A DNA stretch of 64,000 bases from Pezicula radicicola (lineage: Eukaryota; Ascomycota; Leotiomycetes; Helotiales; Dermateaceae), in the NCBI GenBank assembly GCA_003008705.1, contig PDUO01000024.1, forward strand, positions 499,120 through 563,119, given 5' to 3'. The translations under genes and the position numbers were made by a program. The notes below the pieces were generated by a model. The model had not been told where the DNA came from. It worked only from the letters and a program-made list of their open reading frames with translations, and searched no databases. Positions 8,890-20,432 of the stretch are shown piece by piece (position 1 is the first letter of the stretch; each line of letters starts with the position of its first letter).

Positions 8890-10497
8890 TTATGCCATAC
8901 ATAAAATAACACCATATTTCCTCATTATCAACTCCAAACCATAAGGCCCATAAGCAAAATCACTACCATCTGCCCACAACCAATCCAAAACCTGCACAAC
9001 GCGTGAAATAATCCTCATGTCATAGTGCGAGCACAGTAAACTCTGCCGGAGGAAATCCCGTTGTTCAGGAACCTCAAGACACGAGCCCATTATTATAATT
9101 GGCCAAAGCATTGTAGTTAGCAAAGGTGAAGCGGGTGATTCAGTGAGTAGGGAAAACATGAGTGCCCAAAGCGTGTCAATGATCTGCGAGTTTTGTTTCC
9201 TAAGGTCTGGAGAGGTAACTGCGGAGCCATAGAAACCGGTGTGGAGGAATATCAACAATGCTTGTTGGTAGATCCGAGCTGCAGTGATCAGTCCAGATAT
9301 ATATTCCGCTCTTTTGCTACTATGCTCTGGGGGCTGCCAATCACAAATTTGTTCTTCGAGGGATTTATATTGAGCAATACTGTCGGTAGAACACTCTCCT
9401 CGCTCGATCTCTACTAGGCGTTGCTGTCCAAATTGGCTGACCTGGGGAATAAGCCTGAAAATATCGAATGCGCAGCCGAACATGGTGCCGAATGTTTTGC
9501 ATTCTTTCCAACTGGAGACAGAAAACAGTGCCGAGTCGAAAATAACAGTACGCTCATTTGGTCTAGCACTTAGTGTGATATTGCTGACTGAGGCAAGGTA
9601 AACGTATAGCTCAAGTAGGAAGCCGCTAATTTCCTGATTCTTCTGATTCTCAATTTTGGAGAGTAATATGAGTGCAAATTGACGGCTGGCGCGGAGATGA
9701 TGAAAGACTGCACCCTGAAAGTTTCCGGATACACTCTGTTGTACGTCATATATCAATAAATATCTTTGAATGACAGTCTTTTTTGCCGGAATGATACAAC
9801 TGACCTCTATATGACACAACAGCAATGTCACCAACAGTAAGCGAATGACATCCACCTGTTCGCCTCTACTATTTCTAGTCAATGCATATTTAAGTCCTTG
9901 TAACGCTTGGGCATAATGTGACCAAGTTGCGGAAAATATCTCTGTATTCGACTGTTTATGGCAGAGATGTGCCCCGCTCAAGGCAAGCACTGTCTGCATG
10001 ATGAGATTGTCAGAATGCGCTGACGGTAATACGTGGGTAATAAAAGGATTTTCCCCGCTTGTATTTCCAGAAAGTAAACGAGCTGTCTCGACAGAGTAAT
10101 GCTCAAAAAGGATACGAGATTTGGAATCTCTTAAGAAACGTCCGCCTGGCACGGGGGCATTTAACTGAGCTGTCGGTAGTTTGTAATCCCTGTCTGAGCT
10201 GCAACGAGAACGCTTGTGTTGAAGTTCTGTACCTGCCACTGCCGAACCAAGAGTTCCAGACTGCACCTTCTGGCTCACATTGGTAACACCTGAGAGCAGT
10301 CTTTGTCTCCAGCCGGATTCGGATGATTGCTCATTACTATCGGTACTGCCCCCAGGCCAGGAAAAAATTAGACCGTTCCGGTCACATGCGATGCAGGTGG
10401 GTGTTCTCTCGTCGCATTTCTTACGGCGGAGTCGACAGCATAAACATCCAGTGGTAGTCCGTTTCGTGCTATTACGCTTGCGCCGTGCCGAAGACAT
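8890..10497 (-). CDS. Zn2Cys6 transcription factor with a defective finger
   Basis: Open frame of 536 codons including the stop. The N-terminus carries a GAL4-type finger: GCLCCRLRRKKCDE, then PTCIACDRNGLIFSWP. Five of six zinc cysteines are in place. The sixth, expected in a GL-x-C-x-WP context, is Phe (codon TTT, one base from TGT). The rest resembles the Fungal_trans_2 (PF11951) regulator type. A 69-nt stretch (9736..9804) has a GTCAGT donor and CAACAG acceptor, no stop and a length divisible by three. Removing it restores CHIE-SVSGNFQG, closer to the family, so I think it is an intron and the protein is 512 residues. It would be nuclear. Its tandem position upstream of the amine oxidase suggests, without proof, a local target. 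Confidence 0.8.
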   Translation of the reverse strand: MSSARRKRNSTKRTTTGCLCCRLRRKKCDERTPTCIACDRNGLIFSWPGGSTDSNEQSSESGWRQRLLSGVTNVSQKVQSGTLGSAVAGTELQHKRSRCSSDRDYKLPTAQLNAPVPGGRFLRDSKSRILFEHYSVETARLLSGNTSGENPFITHVLPSAHSDNLIMQTVLALSGAHLCHKQSNTEIFSATWSHYAQALQGLKYALTRNSRGEQVDVIRLLLVTLLLCHIEVSCIIPAKKTVIQRYLLIYDVQQSVSGNFQGAVFHHLRASRQFALILLSKIENQKNQEISGFLLELYVYLASVSNITLSARPNERTVIFDSALFSVSSWKECKTFGTMFGCAFDIFRLIPQVSQFGQQRLVEIERGECSTDSIAQYKSLEEQICDWQPPEHSSKRAEYISGLITAARIYQQALLIFLHTGFYGSAVTSPDLRKQNSQIIDTLWALMFSLLTESPASPLLTTMLWPIIIMGSCLEVPEQRDFLRQSLLCSHYDMRIISRVVQVLDWLWADGSDFAYGPYGLELIMRKYGVILCMA

Positions 10498-11535
10498 CTC
10501 GAAATCCGCCTACTTTTACATGACGTAATAAAAAGCGGTCTAGCAGCTTCAAGGAGATACAGAAGATATAGGGTGTAGGAAGTTGACGATACGTGAAGCA
10601 AGGAAGGGGTCGTTGTGAACTGCCAAGTACGGATAGGATGTAAGTGCGGAACAGAAAGTGGGGGAGAAATGGAAGTGGTATGCCACAGCGATATCGAAAA
10701 CTTAGCCGAGTGCCAAGCATATATTTCTACTCGATTTACGTCAATTTTCAGGCGGTAAATCAAGTCGGACATGGAGGATTAATATACTTCACCGCTTGTA
10801 GGTGGTGTAAGTTCAGAGGCACTTGAGTGATATTTTAGAGAAAATTAATTGACCTCTTTAATCTGCATAATTAGTTGGATTTGAGTAACTAACCTAATCA
10901 GGTTACTAAGTAGAAGTAATTTGTTTAACTTAAGGCAATTTATCTTCTACTTACCTAATTAAAACGTAACCCTACTTTAGTGGCAACTAAAACTTATTCT
11001 CTCAGCTATATACCCACATAATCCTGTAAGCTAGATTTATATAGCTGTACCCCACTCCGTAAAAGTGTAGTTTTAAAACAGTGAAGTGAAATAAATCTAG
11101 CAGAATTTATTTTCTGTACCGAAACGAGTTTCGCTTACAGTGACTGCATTACAATCGTGCATACTCGGGATTGTTTTCTAAGTCATTCACAGCGACAAGA
11201 GTAACCTTAAATCTTTGTTTATGCGGCCTAGTGTGCCGAACACTGGCTTGAAATTGTTTTATAGGTAAAACCACAGCGATATCTTGGGTGTTAGTAGCTA
11301 CGGATCTTTATATAGACTAACCAAATGATCAGAACAAAATCTACAAATCCAAGCGAAGTGATTCAGGTAGGTAGCAAATTCTTCCCTGTTGGTGATAAAA
11401 GATAATTGTTTTTTTTCTGTCGAGTGTCCATGACCCAAGTCGGATCATGAAGATACTGGATGAGCATAAATAAGTTCAACTTCTGCTGCTGTCCTTGTCT
11501 TCTTTCAAATATCTATCTTTCAACGACTTTATTCA
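10498..11535. other. Intergenic region with an imperfect inverted repeat
   Basis: About 1 kb between the regulator (minus) and the decarboxylase-like pseudogene (plus). A short inverted repeat pairs TAAGTAGAAG near 10906 with CTTCTACTTA near 10944, with further imperfect pairing outside it. GCTAGATTTA near 11031 and TAAATCTAGC near 11092 form another pair. No gene is supported. Confidence 0.45.
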
Positions 11536-12110
11536 ATGGTATACAAGATGTACGACTCTGAGAACAACGCTTCCTTGTTGGCCAATGCGCATCACACCCT
11601 CCTCTTCTTCGGAAGCAGTTTTATGACCGACGTCATCGTCAAATCACAGGGAATTTGCTTGTGGTCAGCTTCCGGAAAATGTCTCATGGATTGGACTTCT
11701 GGCCAGATGTCTTGTCTCATAGGTTATGGACATCCTGAGGTTGTAGGACTGGTGCAAGTTGGCATGGGATGACTTGCGGCGCAAATGGAGCACGTACCAT
11801 GCTAGCCGGAAAGGCTATGGTCCGATTGTAAGTACTTTTTAAACACTGCCATCCTCGGGATATCTCTGACAGCTTCTTCTACAGATGCCTGGAATGCATA
11901 TGCTCCCGAGTCCTGATAGCTATCGCTCGATCTTCCGTAATGGCGATGGTTTTTATGACTGGGAAGCGGAGCTCAACTATGGTTGGTCTTTAGCAAAGAG
12001 ATCGCTAAAACTGCAGAAGAGAAAGGCATTCTGTTGTGCTTTTGATTGCTGCTTATGCTGCTAATCCAAACTTGGTTGCTTTCTCTTGCTGTTCATCTGT
12101 TCCTGGCTGT
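11536..12110 (+). pseudogene. Dialkylglycine-decarboxylase-like class III aminotransferase remnant
   Basis: The first 70 codons match the N-terminus of PLP-dependent class III aminotransferases of the 2,2-dialkylglycine decarboxylase type (GSSFMTDVIV, DWTSGQMSCLIGYGHPEVV). At about 11760 the sequence jumps, with a frame change, to a much later part of the protein (WHGMTCGANGAR), so roughly 100 codons that should hold the first part of the PLP domain are missing. A further frame slip occurs before GYGP. After an intron-like stretch (gtaagt to ctacag, about 11827-11884) the reading MPGMHMLPSPDSYRS and FYDWEAELNYGW follows, then homology fades. The gene cannot encode a working enzyme. The segment names are from family memory, not an alignment. 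Confidence 0.75.
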
Positions 12111-12756
12111 TGAGCTTAGGACTAATCAGGTATAACTAGTTATTTGGATTTGGAATTGAGATAGTATTTTATGTTACGTTGCTATAGAACAGTAAGATAT
12201 ATTTGAGAGCTCGAAGTCGATTATTTTTGTGAAAGGATCATCATTACATTAGTGACAACTGTACCATTGATAGCAGCCATACTGCTATGCAGTTGCCCGT
12301 TACCTTCCGTCCATTTTGTCAATCATCACACCCAATATACTAGACAAAAACCTAGGCTATATTACAGGAAGTATAGAGCTTTTTCATACAAGTAAACAAT
12401 CTAAGATTATCTCATAAGTCTTGGTGTTGGGAGTCGAGAGATGTATCATAAGCGAATACGACCCATTTTACAAAACAAGGGAGTTCTCGAGTCGGAATAC
12501 TCTTCCAATTCGATGGAAGAAAACATCTCACGAGGAAATCTAAATACACTGTAATCCAAGAAAAAATTTGTCATAATAAAGGCCCAAAGGGCTAATTTAA
12601 AAGGCAGCCCATATGGTACGAAGGTACACAATATCGAGGTGGGAGAAAATTCGCCAAGCGAGCACAATCCCATTTCCAACCAATCCCTTTTCCTAAACCA
12701 CTCCTTTCCCTAAACCACTCCTTATCAAAAGACCATTCCAGCTCCAAGTTCGAACA
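12111..12756. other. Spacer, no gene seen
   Basis: AT-rich spacer that probably includes the 3' UTR of the small gene ending at 12757. The short minus-strand open frame at 12446-12679 shows no motif. Confidence 0.4.
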
Positions 12757-13160
12757 TCAGAAAATATGTGCTAACAGTGCTCGTGCTGGACCACCTTCCT
12801 TTGCCTCCTTCTTAGGGTATATCCTGCGAGTTTCCATTGTGTACTGCGACAAGGCTAGCTCGTTAGGAAACCGTGGGACCGTTGTGCCTATCGAAATCGC
12901 ATCGAGGAAATCATAGATATTCACCCAAACTCCGCGAAGTGCCTAGTGAGAAAAATACAAAAACAAAAGTCACCACAAGCTGTAATGTGGTTCAGATGGT
13001 AGCTTACCTTCCTGCATTTTGTGATAGAAGAAAGTTCATCGCCAAGATCGAGGTCACGGCAGAGACGTTGCCAATTGCCTAGTTTGCTGTTGCTGCCGAA
13101 ATATTGATCGAAATCATGAACGACGTTACGACGAGGTTTGTTTTTACGGCGAGGAGGCAT
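12757..13160 (-). CDS. Small conserved-type fungal protein, function unknown (112 aa)
   Basis: Two exons on the minus strand, 13160..13008 and 12942..12757, joined in phase 0 over a 65-nt intron (GTAAGC donor, CACTAG acceptor). The 112-residue product starts with a basic stretch (MPPRRKNKPRR). It continues with FDQYFG, NWQRLCRDLDL and SITKCRK, then ALRGVWVNIYDFLD across the splice. This W-xx-LC / C-R-K / VNIYD pattern is like that of short uncharacterised fungal proteins I have seen, but I know no function. The frame is open further upstream to 13265; I chose the ATG at 13160 because the product becomes low-complexity and intron-like before it (agtcttctta, gaaatcag), suggesting a 5' UTR intron. 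Confidence 0.7.
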
Positions 13161-14029
13161 CCTCGCTAGTGGTTGAAGTCTCAATGGGTCGACCAAAAAC
13201 CTGATTTCTTCGCAAGTATGATTAGTATCTTCGTTGGCTAAATAGCAGACCATAAGAAGACTCACAAGAAGAATTACTCCACTTTCAAGCTCTGACTCTG
13301 ACCAGTAAGCCCTTAAAGTGCTTAGGAACTGCTGGATGTGGTCACAGAACGAAGAGAGAGAAGTGTGTTGGGAGAGGTAATTTGAGAGTATATATCTGCT
13401 CTCGGATAAACGACGTCATAGAAGTTTTGAAACCACGCTCTCGTGCATCTAATTTTACAACTAATTCCGGAATTTCTTCCTTCTCTTTCTCTCTTGCAAA
13501 CAGATTTTCTGCAGGCACCCACTTGGCAGGTTTACTAGTTACAGTTTAAGCGAGCTTTGCACAGGGGTATCACGTGGTACAGAGCGTTGCATTAATGAAA
13601 TAACTGTAGGTCTTGAAGTCTGGCTCCTTGATGGCCCATACAGCAATGTAGATTATTGAAGTTGTTTATAAGCTACTCTCTCTTTTTCTGCTTATTTTTT
13701 TTTTTTAAAAAAACTGACGTCTTTGGGTGTTGCAGTTGGTCGAGTTTCATCAATTGAGCTTGCTTCTCCATCTCCTCGGGATCATTCAGAACGTGAATTT
13801 TTAGCTTGATAGGAAGTACTACCGGTGGCCTCAGGTCATATATATGCTTGAATAAGGGAGTGGAGATATCCAAATTAACCCTATGCCTGATGGAAAACAA
13901 AAACTGCCATTCCAATCTACCCGCATACAGTCATATCACTTAATACCACCAGTCTCATGTGCGAAAAGAAATCCCTCTTCTAACAAACCCAACCCTGTGA
14001 CAGACGGCATCGTTGTAAAATATTACAAC
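13161..14029. other. Spacer between the small gene and the epoxide hydrolase
   Basis: Promoter and leader of the 112-aa gene (13161-13550), then the 3' flank of the epoxide hydrolase. A homopolymer patch of T followed by A lies at about 13690-13712. The open frames here have no recognisable content. Confidence 0.4.
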
Positions 14030-15355
14030 TTAATCTTCATATCCATTCTTACCACTAACACAGCCATGCGCTCCACTACCTTTACCAAACATACTACGTA
14101 GATCCTTAACAATAGCATCCGGACGCTCCCAAGCAGCAAAATGTCCACCACTTTTATGCTCGCTCTCAAATACAATCGGACCCAGGGTATGATTCCACAG
14201 TTTTGGTAGGAGAATCAACTCCTTCGGAAATCTTGCAATACCAAGGGGGACGTCCACATAAACCTGTGCCGCGGGGAACGCTGCTGGCTGCCTGTGCTCA
14301 TTGCTATAATATATAGAATTTGGCGCTGCTGGGCCTGATTTTGAAAAGTAGTAGATACTCACCCAGGTCAATATCTCGTCATCAGTCCAGTTATAGTTGT
14401 CGGCCCAGTCATGTAGCTTTTCGTAGATCCATGCTAGTAAGCCGACTGGACTATCTGTCATACTATAGCTTATGGTTTGAGGCTTTGTAGATTGTTGTCG
14501 ATAGAAACCGTTACCTTCTTTTGAGAACCATTCGGTACGCCCAAGGCCAGCTATCTCGGTATCACTCAAAGGAGTAGCTTTAGCCTTGACGTAAAGTTCT
14601 GGATGATCCTTATCAGTTGGTTCGGCAGGTGCGGCTGCGTTGATATGATGTGCTTTGCAGTGCTTGGGCCCGTATTTCAAGGCCAGGAACCGAGCAACGA
14701 GGTAGCCGAAGTCACCTCCTTGAACAACTGGTAGTAAGATCAGATGAGGTGCTTTTTCACAGGAGTCGATCTCGACTTACCATATTCGTTGTAGCCCAAA
14801 GCCTGCATCAGATTATGGCATGCTTCAGCATGTTGGTCGATGTTGAACCCTTTCTATGCTGTTGTGAGCTTTGTCAAAAGTTCATTTTCACTCAATGCTT
14901 ACCTTCTTGCTCGCAGAAGAAAAACCAAAGTCTATCAAACTTGGTGCAACGACATCAAATGCAGGGAAATCTTTCCCTCCTTTGACCAATTGCGGTAGGA
15001 TCTTAGTAACTTCAATAAAGCTCCCTGGCCAGCCATGAACGAATAGAAGAGGGACAGCATTTGAGATGATGCTTGGTTGGTGAATAAAGTGGACATCGTA
15101 TGCATCGAAGCCTTCGACCTCAATCTTAGCGACGTACTGAGGAAACTTATTCAACTTTGCCTCTGCGTTCCTCCAGTCGAATCCATGTTTCCAATAATGA
15201 GCAAGTCGTTTGACATCGGATAAGGGCGATCCACGAGACCATGGCTCTTCAGGATCAACAACTTCGTCTGGAAAGTCCGACAGGGCAAGCTTCTGCTTCA
15301 AGCGCTCTATTTTATCGTCAGGAATGGCGATCTTAAATGGTGTAATAGACGACAT
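14030..15355 (-). CDS. Epoxide hydrolase (EHN domain plus alpha/beta hydrolase)
   Basis: Three exons on the minus strand: 15355..14903, 14853..14781 and 14727..14030. Introns of 49 and 53 nt both keep phase, giving 407 residues, normal for the microsomal-type family. Residues 1-100 are the epoxide hydrolase N-terminal (EHN) domain (ITPFKIAIPDD, SDFPDE). HGWPG at 107-111 is the oxyanion-hole HGxP motif. The nucleophile is D181 in QGGDFG, and the histidine is H371 in SGGHFAAWE. It should open epoxides to vicinal diols by an ester intermediate on the aspartate. No signal peptide is visible. It is divergent from a Zn2Cys6 regulator across 503 bp. Two P450s, possible epoxide sources, lie further along the window, but a shared pathway is only inference. 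Confidence 0.9.
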
Positions 15356-15858
15356 TATGAATGGGGGTTTGAAAAGTGCTTTACTTTATTTGTGAGATAA
15401 ATTACGAGAGGGCAAACGAAGACTGAAATACTTTGTCGTCCTAGACCAAAAATTTGGCACGATCCTGCCCACCAACAACCATGCCTTTACGTGCATGTGT
15501 GTGTCTGACTTTACGGTTCTTTGGACACATTTCATTGGATCGAGCGTATTATTTCAGTAGTGATTGAGCATCCAGCCCATCATTGTTGGATCTTAGATTA
15601 GTGAATTTGGGACTACCTAGTGAAAGGGGCAAGAGGCCAGGTCACATGCAAGGAATGATTACAGGATGGAACAGGTTAGTGCCGTCTCAACTTACGCTGC
15701 CACCAATCAAATGTGGTTCTACCATTCTTAGCTTACAGAGTACGCTTGGCATATTCATCATCTTCTTTCTCGCTGCGCAATGACTGAACATCTCTCCTCA
15801 AACATTCTCAGCCCATAGCTTCATCCATGGCCTCAATCTAGGACCAAGAGAGAACAAG
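15356..15858. promoter_or_regulatory. Divergent promoter region: epoxide hydrolase / Zn2Cys6 regulator
   Basis: 503 bp separate two start codons pointing away from each other, so both promoters must lie here. I see no clear paired CGG/CCG site. The short open frame 15583-15783 has no motif. Confidence 0.5.
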
Positions 15859-16790
15859 ATGGATCTCCAAGGCACGAAGCTAGCGAAATCCAAGCGATCC
15901 CGCTGGGGTGCTAGGGGAATTCCTAAAACCAAAACAGGTTGTTCAACATGCAAGTATGTATTAGATTTCGAATTGGGACGATAGATAATAGCACTGTCCG
16001 CTTATATATTCGTAGAATCAGACGCAAGAAATGTGACGAGGCCAAGCCGGCCTGTTCACAATGCGTGGATACTGGTCGAAAATGCGATTTCCTCTCCGTT
16101 ACTCCTCAGAGTCCCGTTGTACCACAGCGGGACTGCGCTAGAGAGTGCCAATCCGATCGCACATGGATTTGCCATAAGCCATATAACATCATTTCTCTAC
16201 GTGGCTTTGAAGTACTATATTTCGAATACTTCCAAATCGTTTGTACCAAAGAATTCTCGCTTTATTTCGAATTGGAATTGTGGGAGAGAATTGTTATGCA
16301 GGCGGCTTGCACTGAGCCGTGCATTCAGCATGCTGCGTTGGCCATTGGTGCTTTAAGCAGGAGTCAATATTGCCCTGCAGGTTCTGGAGATGCTCTATAT
16401 CAAACTGAATCAGCAATTGAATACTCGATAAAGCAATATAATCTGGCGATCCAGAAACTCAACAATCGTCTTTGTAACTCGTACCGGAATTGGGAGCTTG
16501 CTATTCTAGGGAGTATTATCTTTATCGCCATCGAAGTTCTTCTCGGACATGACAACAGAGTTCAGATGCATTTGTGCAGCGCACTCGCCATATTGAAAAG
16601 GTTTCCAACCGTAAGCACACAACCTATATCGCAGATTAATCGAAAAATTCCAGGTCCTTCAGTACCTAATGCAAATCATCACACTGCTCTTACATCTACT
16701 CCAGACTTAGAATATCTTGCCAGCGCTTTATTCCGGGTTGGAGATCAATCCGCATCATTTATTGCCTTGGATGGCCGACTACAGCTCTGA
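15859..16790 (+). CDS. Zn2Cys6 transcription factor, C-terminally short
   Basis: Two exons, 15859..15953 and 16016..16790, joined over a 62-nt intron that splits the finger in phase 2. This places GCSTCK in exon 1 and IRRKKCDEAKPACSQCVDTGRKCDF in exon 2, so all six cysteines are present. After the finger comes a helical regulator region (EPCIQHAALAIGAL, IFIAIEVLLGHDNRVQMHL) ending DLEYLASALFRVGDQSASF. The product is 289 residues, while regulators of this type are usually about 500-600. The frame ends at TGA 16790 and I cannot follow the family further downstream, so the C-terminus looks lost. It may be a truncated regulator or an early pseudogene. It is divergent from the epoxide hydrolase. 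Confidence 0.7.
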
Positions 16791-18702
16791 GTAAAAACTT
16801 CGAGTCGGAATGATGGTTCTGTTTCACCGCTTTATCTATAGTAGTGATTAGGTATCTTACAGACTCGAGGAGAGCAGGCCTATTTTGATATACTGCTGCT
16901 TATGCGGCTTTTCTTCTCGTCTCCATTAGTGGGGTCTTCACCTAAGGGATCCGAGTTCCTTTGCTGTTCATGGAGATATAGCTACTGCATTGCAGTAGGA
17001 GGTTCATCACCAGGAGAGCCGAAATTGATCTTGGGTGGAATTGTGAGAGCGAACAGTAGAAATTGACGCCTAAATTCCATACGGCAAGGATGTTGAGACT
17101 TGAAGGATGAACGTGTATGCAATAAGGTTATCTGGTACCGTGTGCTGCCTCGGACTCTCGAGGAAGTAGAAAACTCCGCGATTAAAATAGTTTAGTAGGC
17201 TAGGTATGCTGATTTGGACGATTGAACTGCCGAAACAAACGTTGTCGTGTTATACCATGAGTCAAAATACGAGTTATTGCGATTATACCAAATAACAAGG
17301 TAAATCTTATCAGATCCAGAAAGAAAGAGTTCGCACTGATAAAGCTTCAGAGAAGATCAGGCCAGATGATGTTCGCACAGCCAGAAATCGTTTTATTTTA
17401 ACCTTCGCAGTATCCTAGAAGACAGAAAGAACTATCAGAATTACCCATGGAGTATTAAGCAGGTGACTAAACAAGCCTTGATCCAAATTCTTGGCCCGAA
17501 TAAGAATTTATCTAACTTCTTCTGCTATGGCTGTAAAATGACCCATAACTTAAGTGCCAAAGAACACCTCTTTGGTGATTCCACACCGTGAAGCCACCCC
17601 TTTTTTAGCTGGAAATATTTTGTATCAATTATTATCCAACGACGTTCGCTTCGGAGCATGAGGTATTGCTTAAATCATCTAACATTTCCAATTCACTTCC
17701 CCAAAGAAAATGAAACCCCATCGTGGGATTCTCTAGACACTCTCTTTTTCTGATACTTTCTCACACTATACTACAGAATGAACGCTTTGTGAACACCAAC
17801 AACTATCAAGAAATCCAGAGTGGGCTTTTACACAGGTGGTGGTTTCTTATGAATTTCAACCTAAACATTTCACGCAGCCAGTGTCTCTAAAAGTCCGAAA
17901 CAGCCAAGATAACTCAACACCAGAACACCTAGGCTTTAAAATGGACTTCTAGCCGTCCTTGGCCTCATGCTACAAAACTTCAAAGCGCCGAAGCATATCA
18001 ACGAGTCACAGACTCTTATTAGCGCATAGCCGTTTCCCTTCAAATCTAGCTTTAACCACTAGTTTCAAACCAGAAGTTAATGCCTGAAAAAGGTGAAAGA
18101 CTCAATGACTAGTGTTCATGGCGCCTTATCACCAGTATTAACCTCTTGCGCTCGGTCATACCCAACGAACCCCTCACCAATGAAAGAGCTCCTTCCTATA
18201 ACCTTATTTCAGCCCCCATGGGGCAAGCAATGAAAGATCAAAGAAGTTCAAATAAGCTCTAGCCGAGCAGTAAAAAGGTTCTCGCTAACCCTGTATCTTC
18301 CTAACTGTTTCGATCTTCGATCTCCACCCGAAAACCCTCGAAAACAATCGAGTCAGCTACCTGCTTGTACTAGCTGCACAGCATAACTTAGAATGGTCTG
18401 AGTCTGTGAGTTCGCGTGGCGGGAATACTCCACAAACGGGTTTTCCCCGTCTTCGTCCATAGATACAAGTGACATTGTTAATTCTTATTACTGGCCCTTT
18501 CCCCCAGATCATGGCGGGGAATAATGGCGAGGTTTGTCCTTCATCTGTGCTCTGTACTTTGTGCTACCAGTGGTAGATCAACAAACTTCACACTTAATTT
18601 CTTTGGCTATCTACGTTATATCATCGATATTCAGGATCTTGGTTCTGTATGGGCTGGCGACAGTAATAGGGTGGCTCCAAATATGCGACTTTCTGCTATA
18701 CT
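16791..18702. other. Long spacer, no gene seen
   Basis: About 1.9 kb with normal-looking base composition but no open frame or family motif I can support. The first part may hold decayed sequence of the truncated regulator. The plus-strand frames around 18524-18923 are shadows of the first exons of the next gene. Confidence 0.4.
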
Positions 18703-20173
18703 ATGTCAACTGTAATACCTCGTCCAGACGGGCCAGATATCGACAAAGGTTCGCGCATATCTTTTACCCTACGGTTATCTTCGATTTACAATGCCAACTT
18801 ACAATGATAAATAGGTCCTACATTCATTACAATATCATGGACCTTATACGCGATTGCAACGATAATCATCGTGGGTCGACTATATGCCCAGATCAAAATA
18901 ACACGACAATTAGGCCTGGGTGATGCGTTGATGGTTGGAGCTCTGGTCAGTGATATGCCGATTTATTGTACCGCTTTCAAATAAACTGAAGAATTGGGGT
19001 AGATATGTGGAATCAGCGCGACGGCATGTTTAACAGAAGCAAATAACTACGGATTCGGCAGACACTTCTTCTACCTGACACCAGAAGAGAGGGTAATATC
19101 TCAATATTACATATTCGTAAATGAGCCAATAGGTAAGTTTTCACCCATCCACCAATTTATATTAGAAATCAAAGAGGAAAAGAAATGCTTACTTTTAGGT
19201 TTAGGAATAGCAAGTTCAGCACTCGGTAGATTATCATTCATGATACTCCTCTGGAAGTTATTCGCTATATCAAAAACACGGCGCTGGGTCCTCATTTTTC
19301 TCGTAGGACAAACAATTGTCATCAATGTTGTCACGTCGATTTCGATCTTTATACAATGCAAGAATCCGAGATCATTATGGGATCCTATAAATCATCCGAG
19401 TGAATGTTGGAGTCCTCTTGCACAGGAGTACATAGGATATTTTCAAGGCTGTAAGAAAAGCCATTCATTCTTCACAATAAGTAACTATCATTTTTACTAA
19501 TCATATTCAAAAAATAGCATGTAACTCAGCAACCGATCTAGCGCTTACCATCATCCCCCTCCTAATATTTCCCGGCCTCAACATGAATGCGAAAACTAAA
19601 TGCGCACTAGTAGCTCTCCTAAGCCTAAGCATCTTCGCCTTCGCGGCCTCCATCGTAAAAGTAATCCTCCTCAAATCGTTAGGAGAAAGATCAGATTACA
19701 CATTCAACACAGTACCATTTTTCCTCTGGATAAACGTAGAGAATACAATTGTTATAGCAGCTGCTTCGATTCCTCTCTTGCGACCTATCTCTTTGAAGGT
19801 TATTAAGAAACCGATTTCTGCTTATCGGATGGATCCTCATGGAGGGTTATCAAGGAGGTTTCCGAGTAAACATTTCGAGCTTTCTTCGATCGAGGGGAAT
19901 CAGTATCTGAGGCGTGGGAGCGAGGGTTCTATTCCTGTTGTTAGGGATGGTGGGTCGTCGAAGGAATATATTTTATCGGTGGTGGCTGGGAGGAGTAATG
20001 TTAGCTTGAAAAGTGGGAATGGGAGTGGGAGTGGAATTGGAAGTGGGATGGAAGGCGTAACGGGGATAATTAAACAGACGGAGGTTTTTGTGCAGTATGA
20101 TGATATAGAAACGCTCAATTCTGGAGGGGTGGGCCCAGCTGTGACGGTGAGGAAGGAGGTTTGGGAAGATTAG
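18703..20173 (+). CDS. Rhodopsin-domain (Pth11-like) seven-helix membrane protein
   Basis: Five exons: 18703..18748, 18815..18945, 19003..19132, 19199..19450 and 19518..20173. All four introns (57-67 nt) keep phase, giving 404 residues. The first exon is tiny but gives MSTVIPRPDGPDIDKG, a normal start for fungal integral membrane proteins of the rhodopsin-domain group (PF20684). Seven hydrophobic segments follow, beginning TFITISWTLYAIAT. YGFGRHFFYL and the segment ending CNSATDLALTIIPLLIF are typical landmarks. The last ~100 residues form a cytoplasmic Ser/Gly-rich tail (SGSGIGSG) ending QTEVFVQYDD. It is likely a plasma-membrane receptor-like protein; its ligand is unknown. A second member lies at 44512-46074 on the other strand. 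Confidence 0.85.
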
Positions 20174-20432
20174 AGTAGACGTATCGAGCAATCAACTAAT
20201 AGAACTGTTTCAACTAACCAACAGGAAACCGAAGAGGTAGATCACGGATTTCCAGATTAAATATATTGACCGAGATATCCCAAAAGATTTTCAAATGATA
20301 CATAAGATTCCTGTACTTTCATAAACTATAGTATAGACAGTATAGACAATAGAATAAGCGTTGCCTGTTGGCCCATATTACTAGTGTGGAAGAAAAAAGA
20401 TAGCCTCTGTGATTAGTATAACTGAAATCCTA

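Noticed and set aside
10368..10772. A 134-codon minus-strand frame over the regulator start
   Set aside because: It is a shadow in another frame of the Zn2Cys6 coding sequence and its leader.
16611..16653. gtaagc...ccag as an intron in the second Zn2Cys6 gene
   Set aside because: It is 43 nt and would shift the frame away from the family-like LASALFRV reading that follows.
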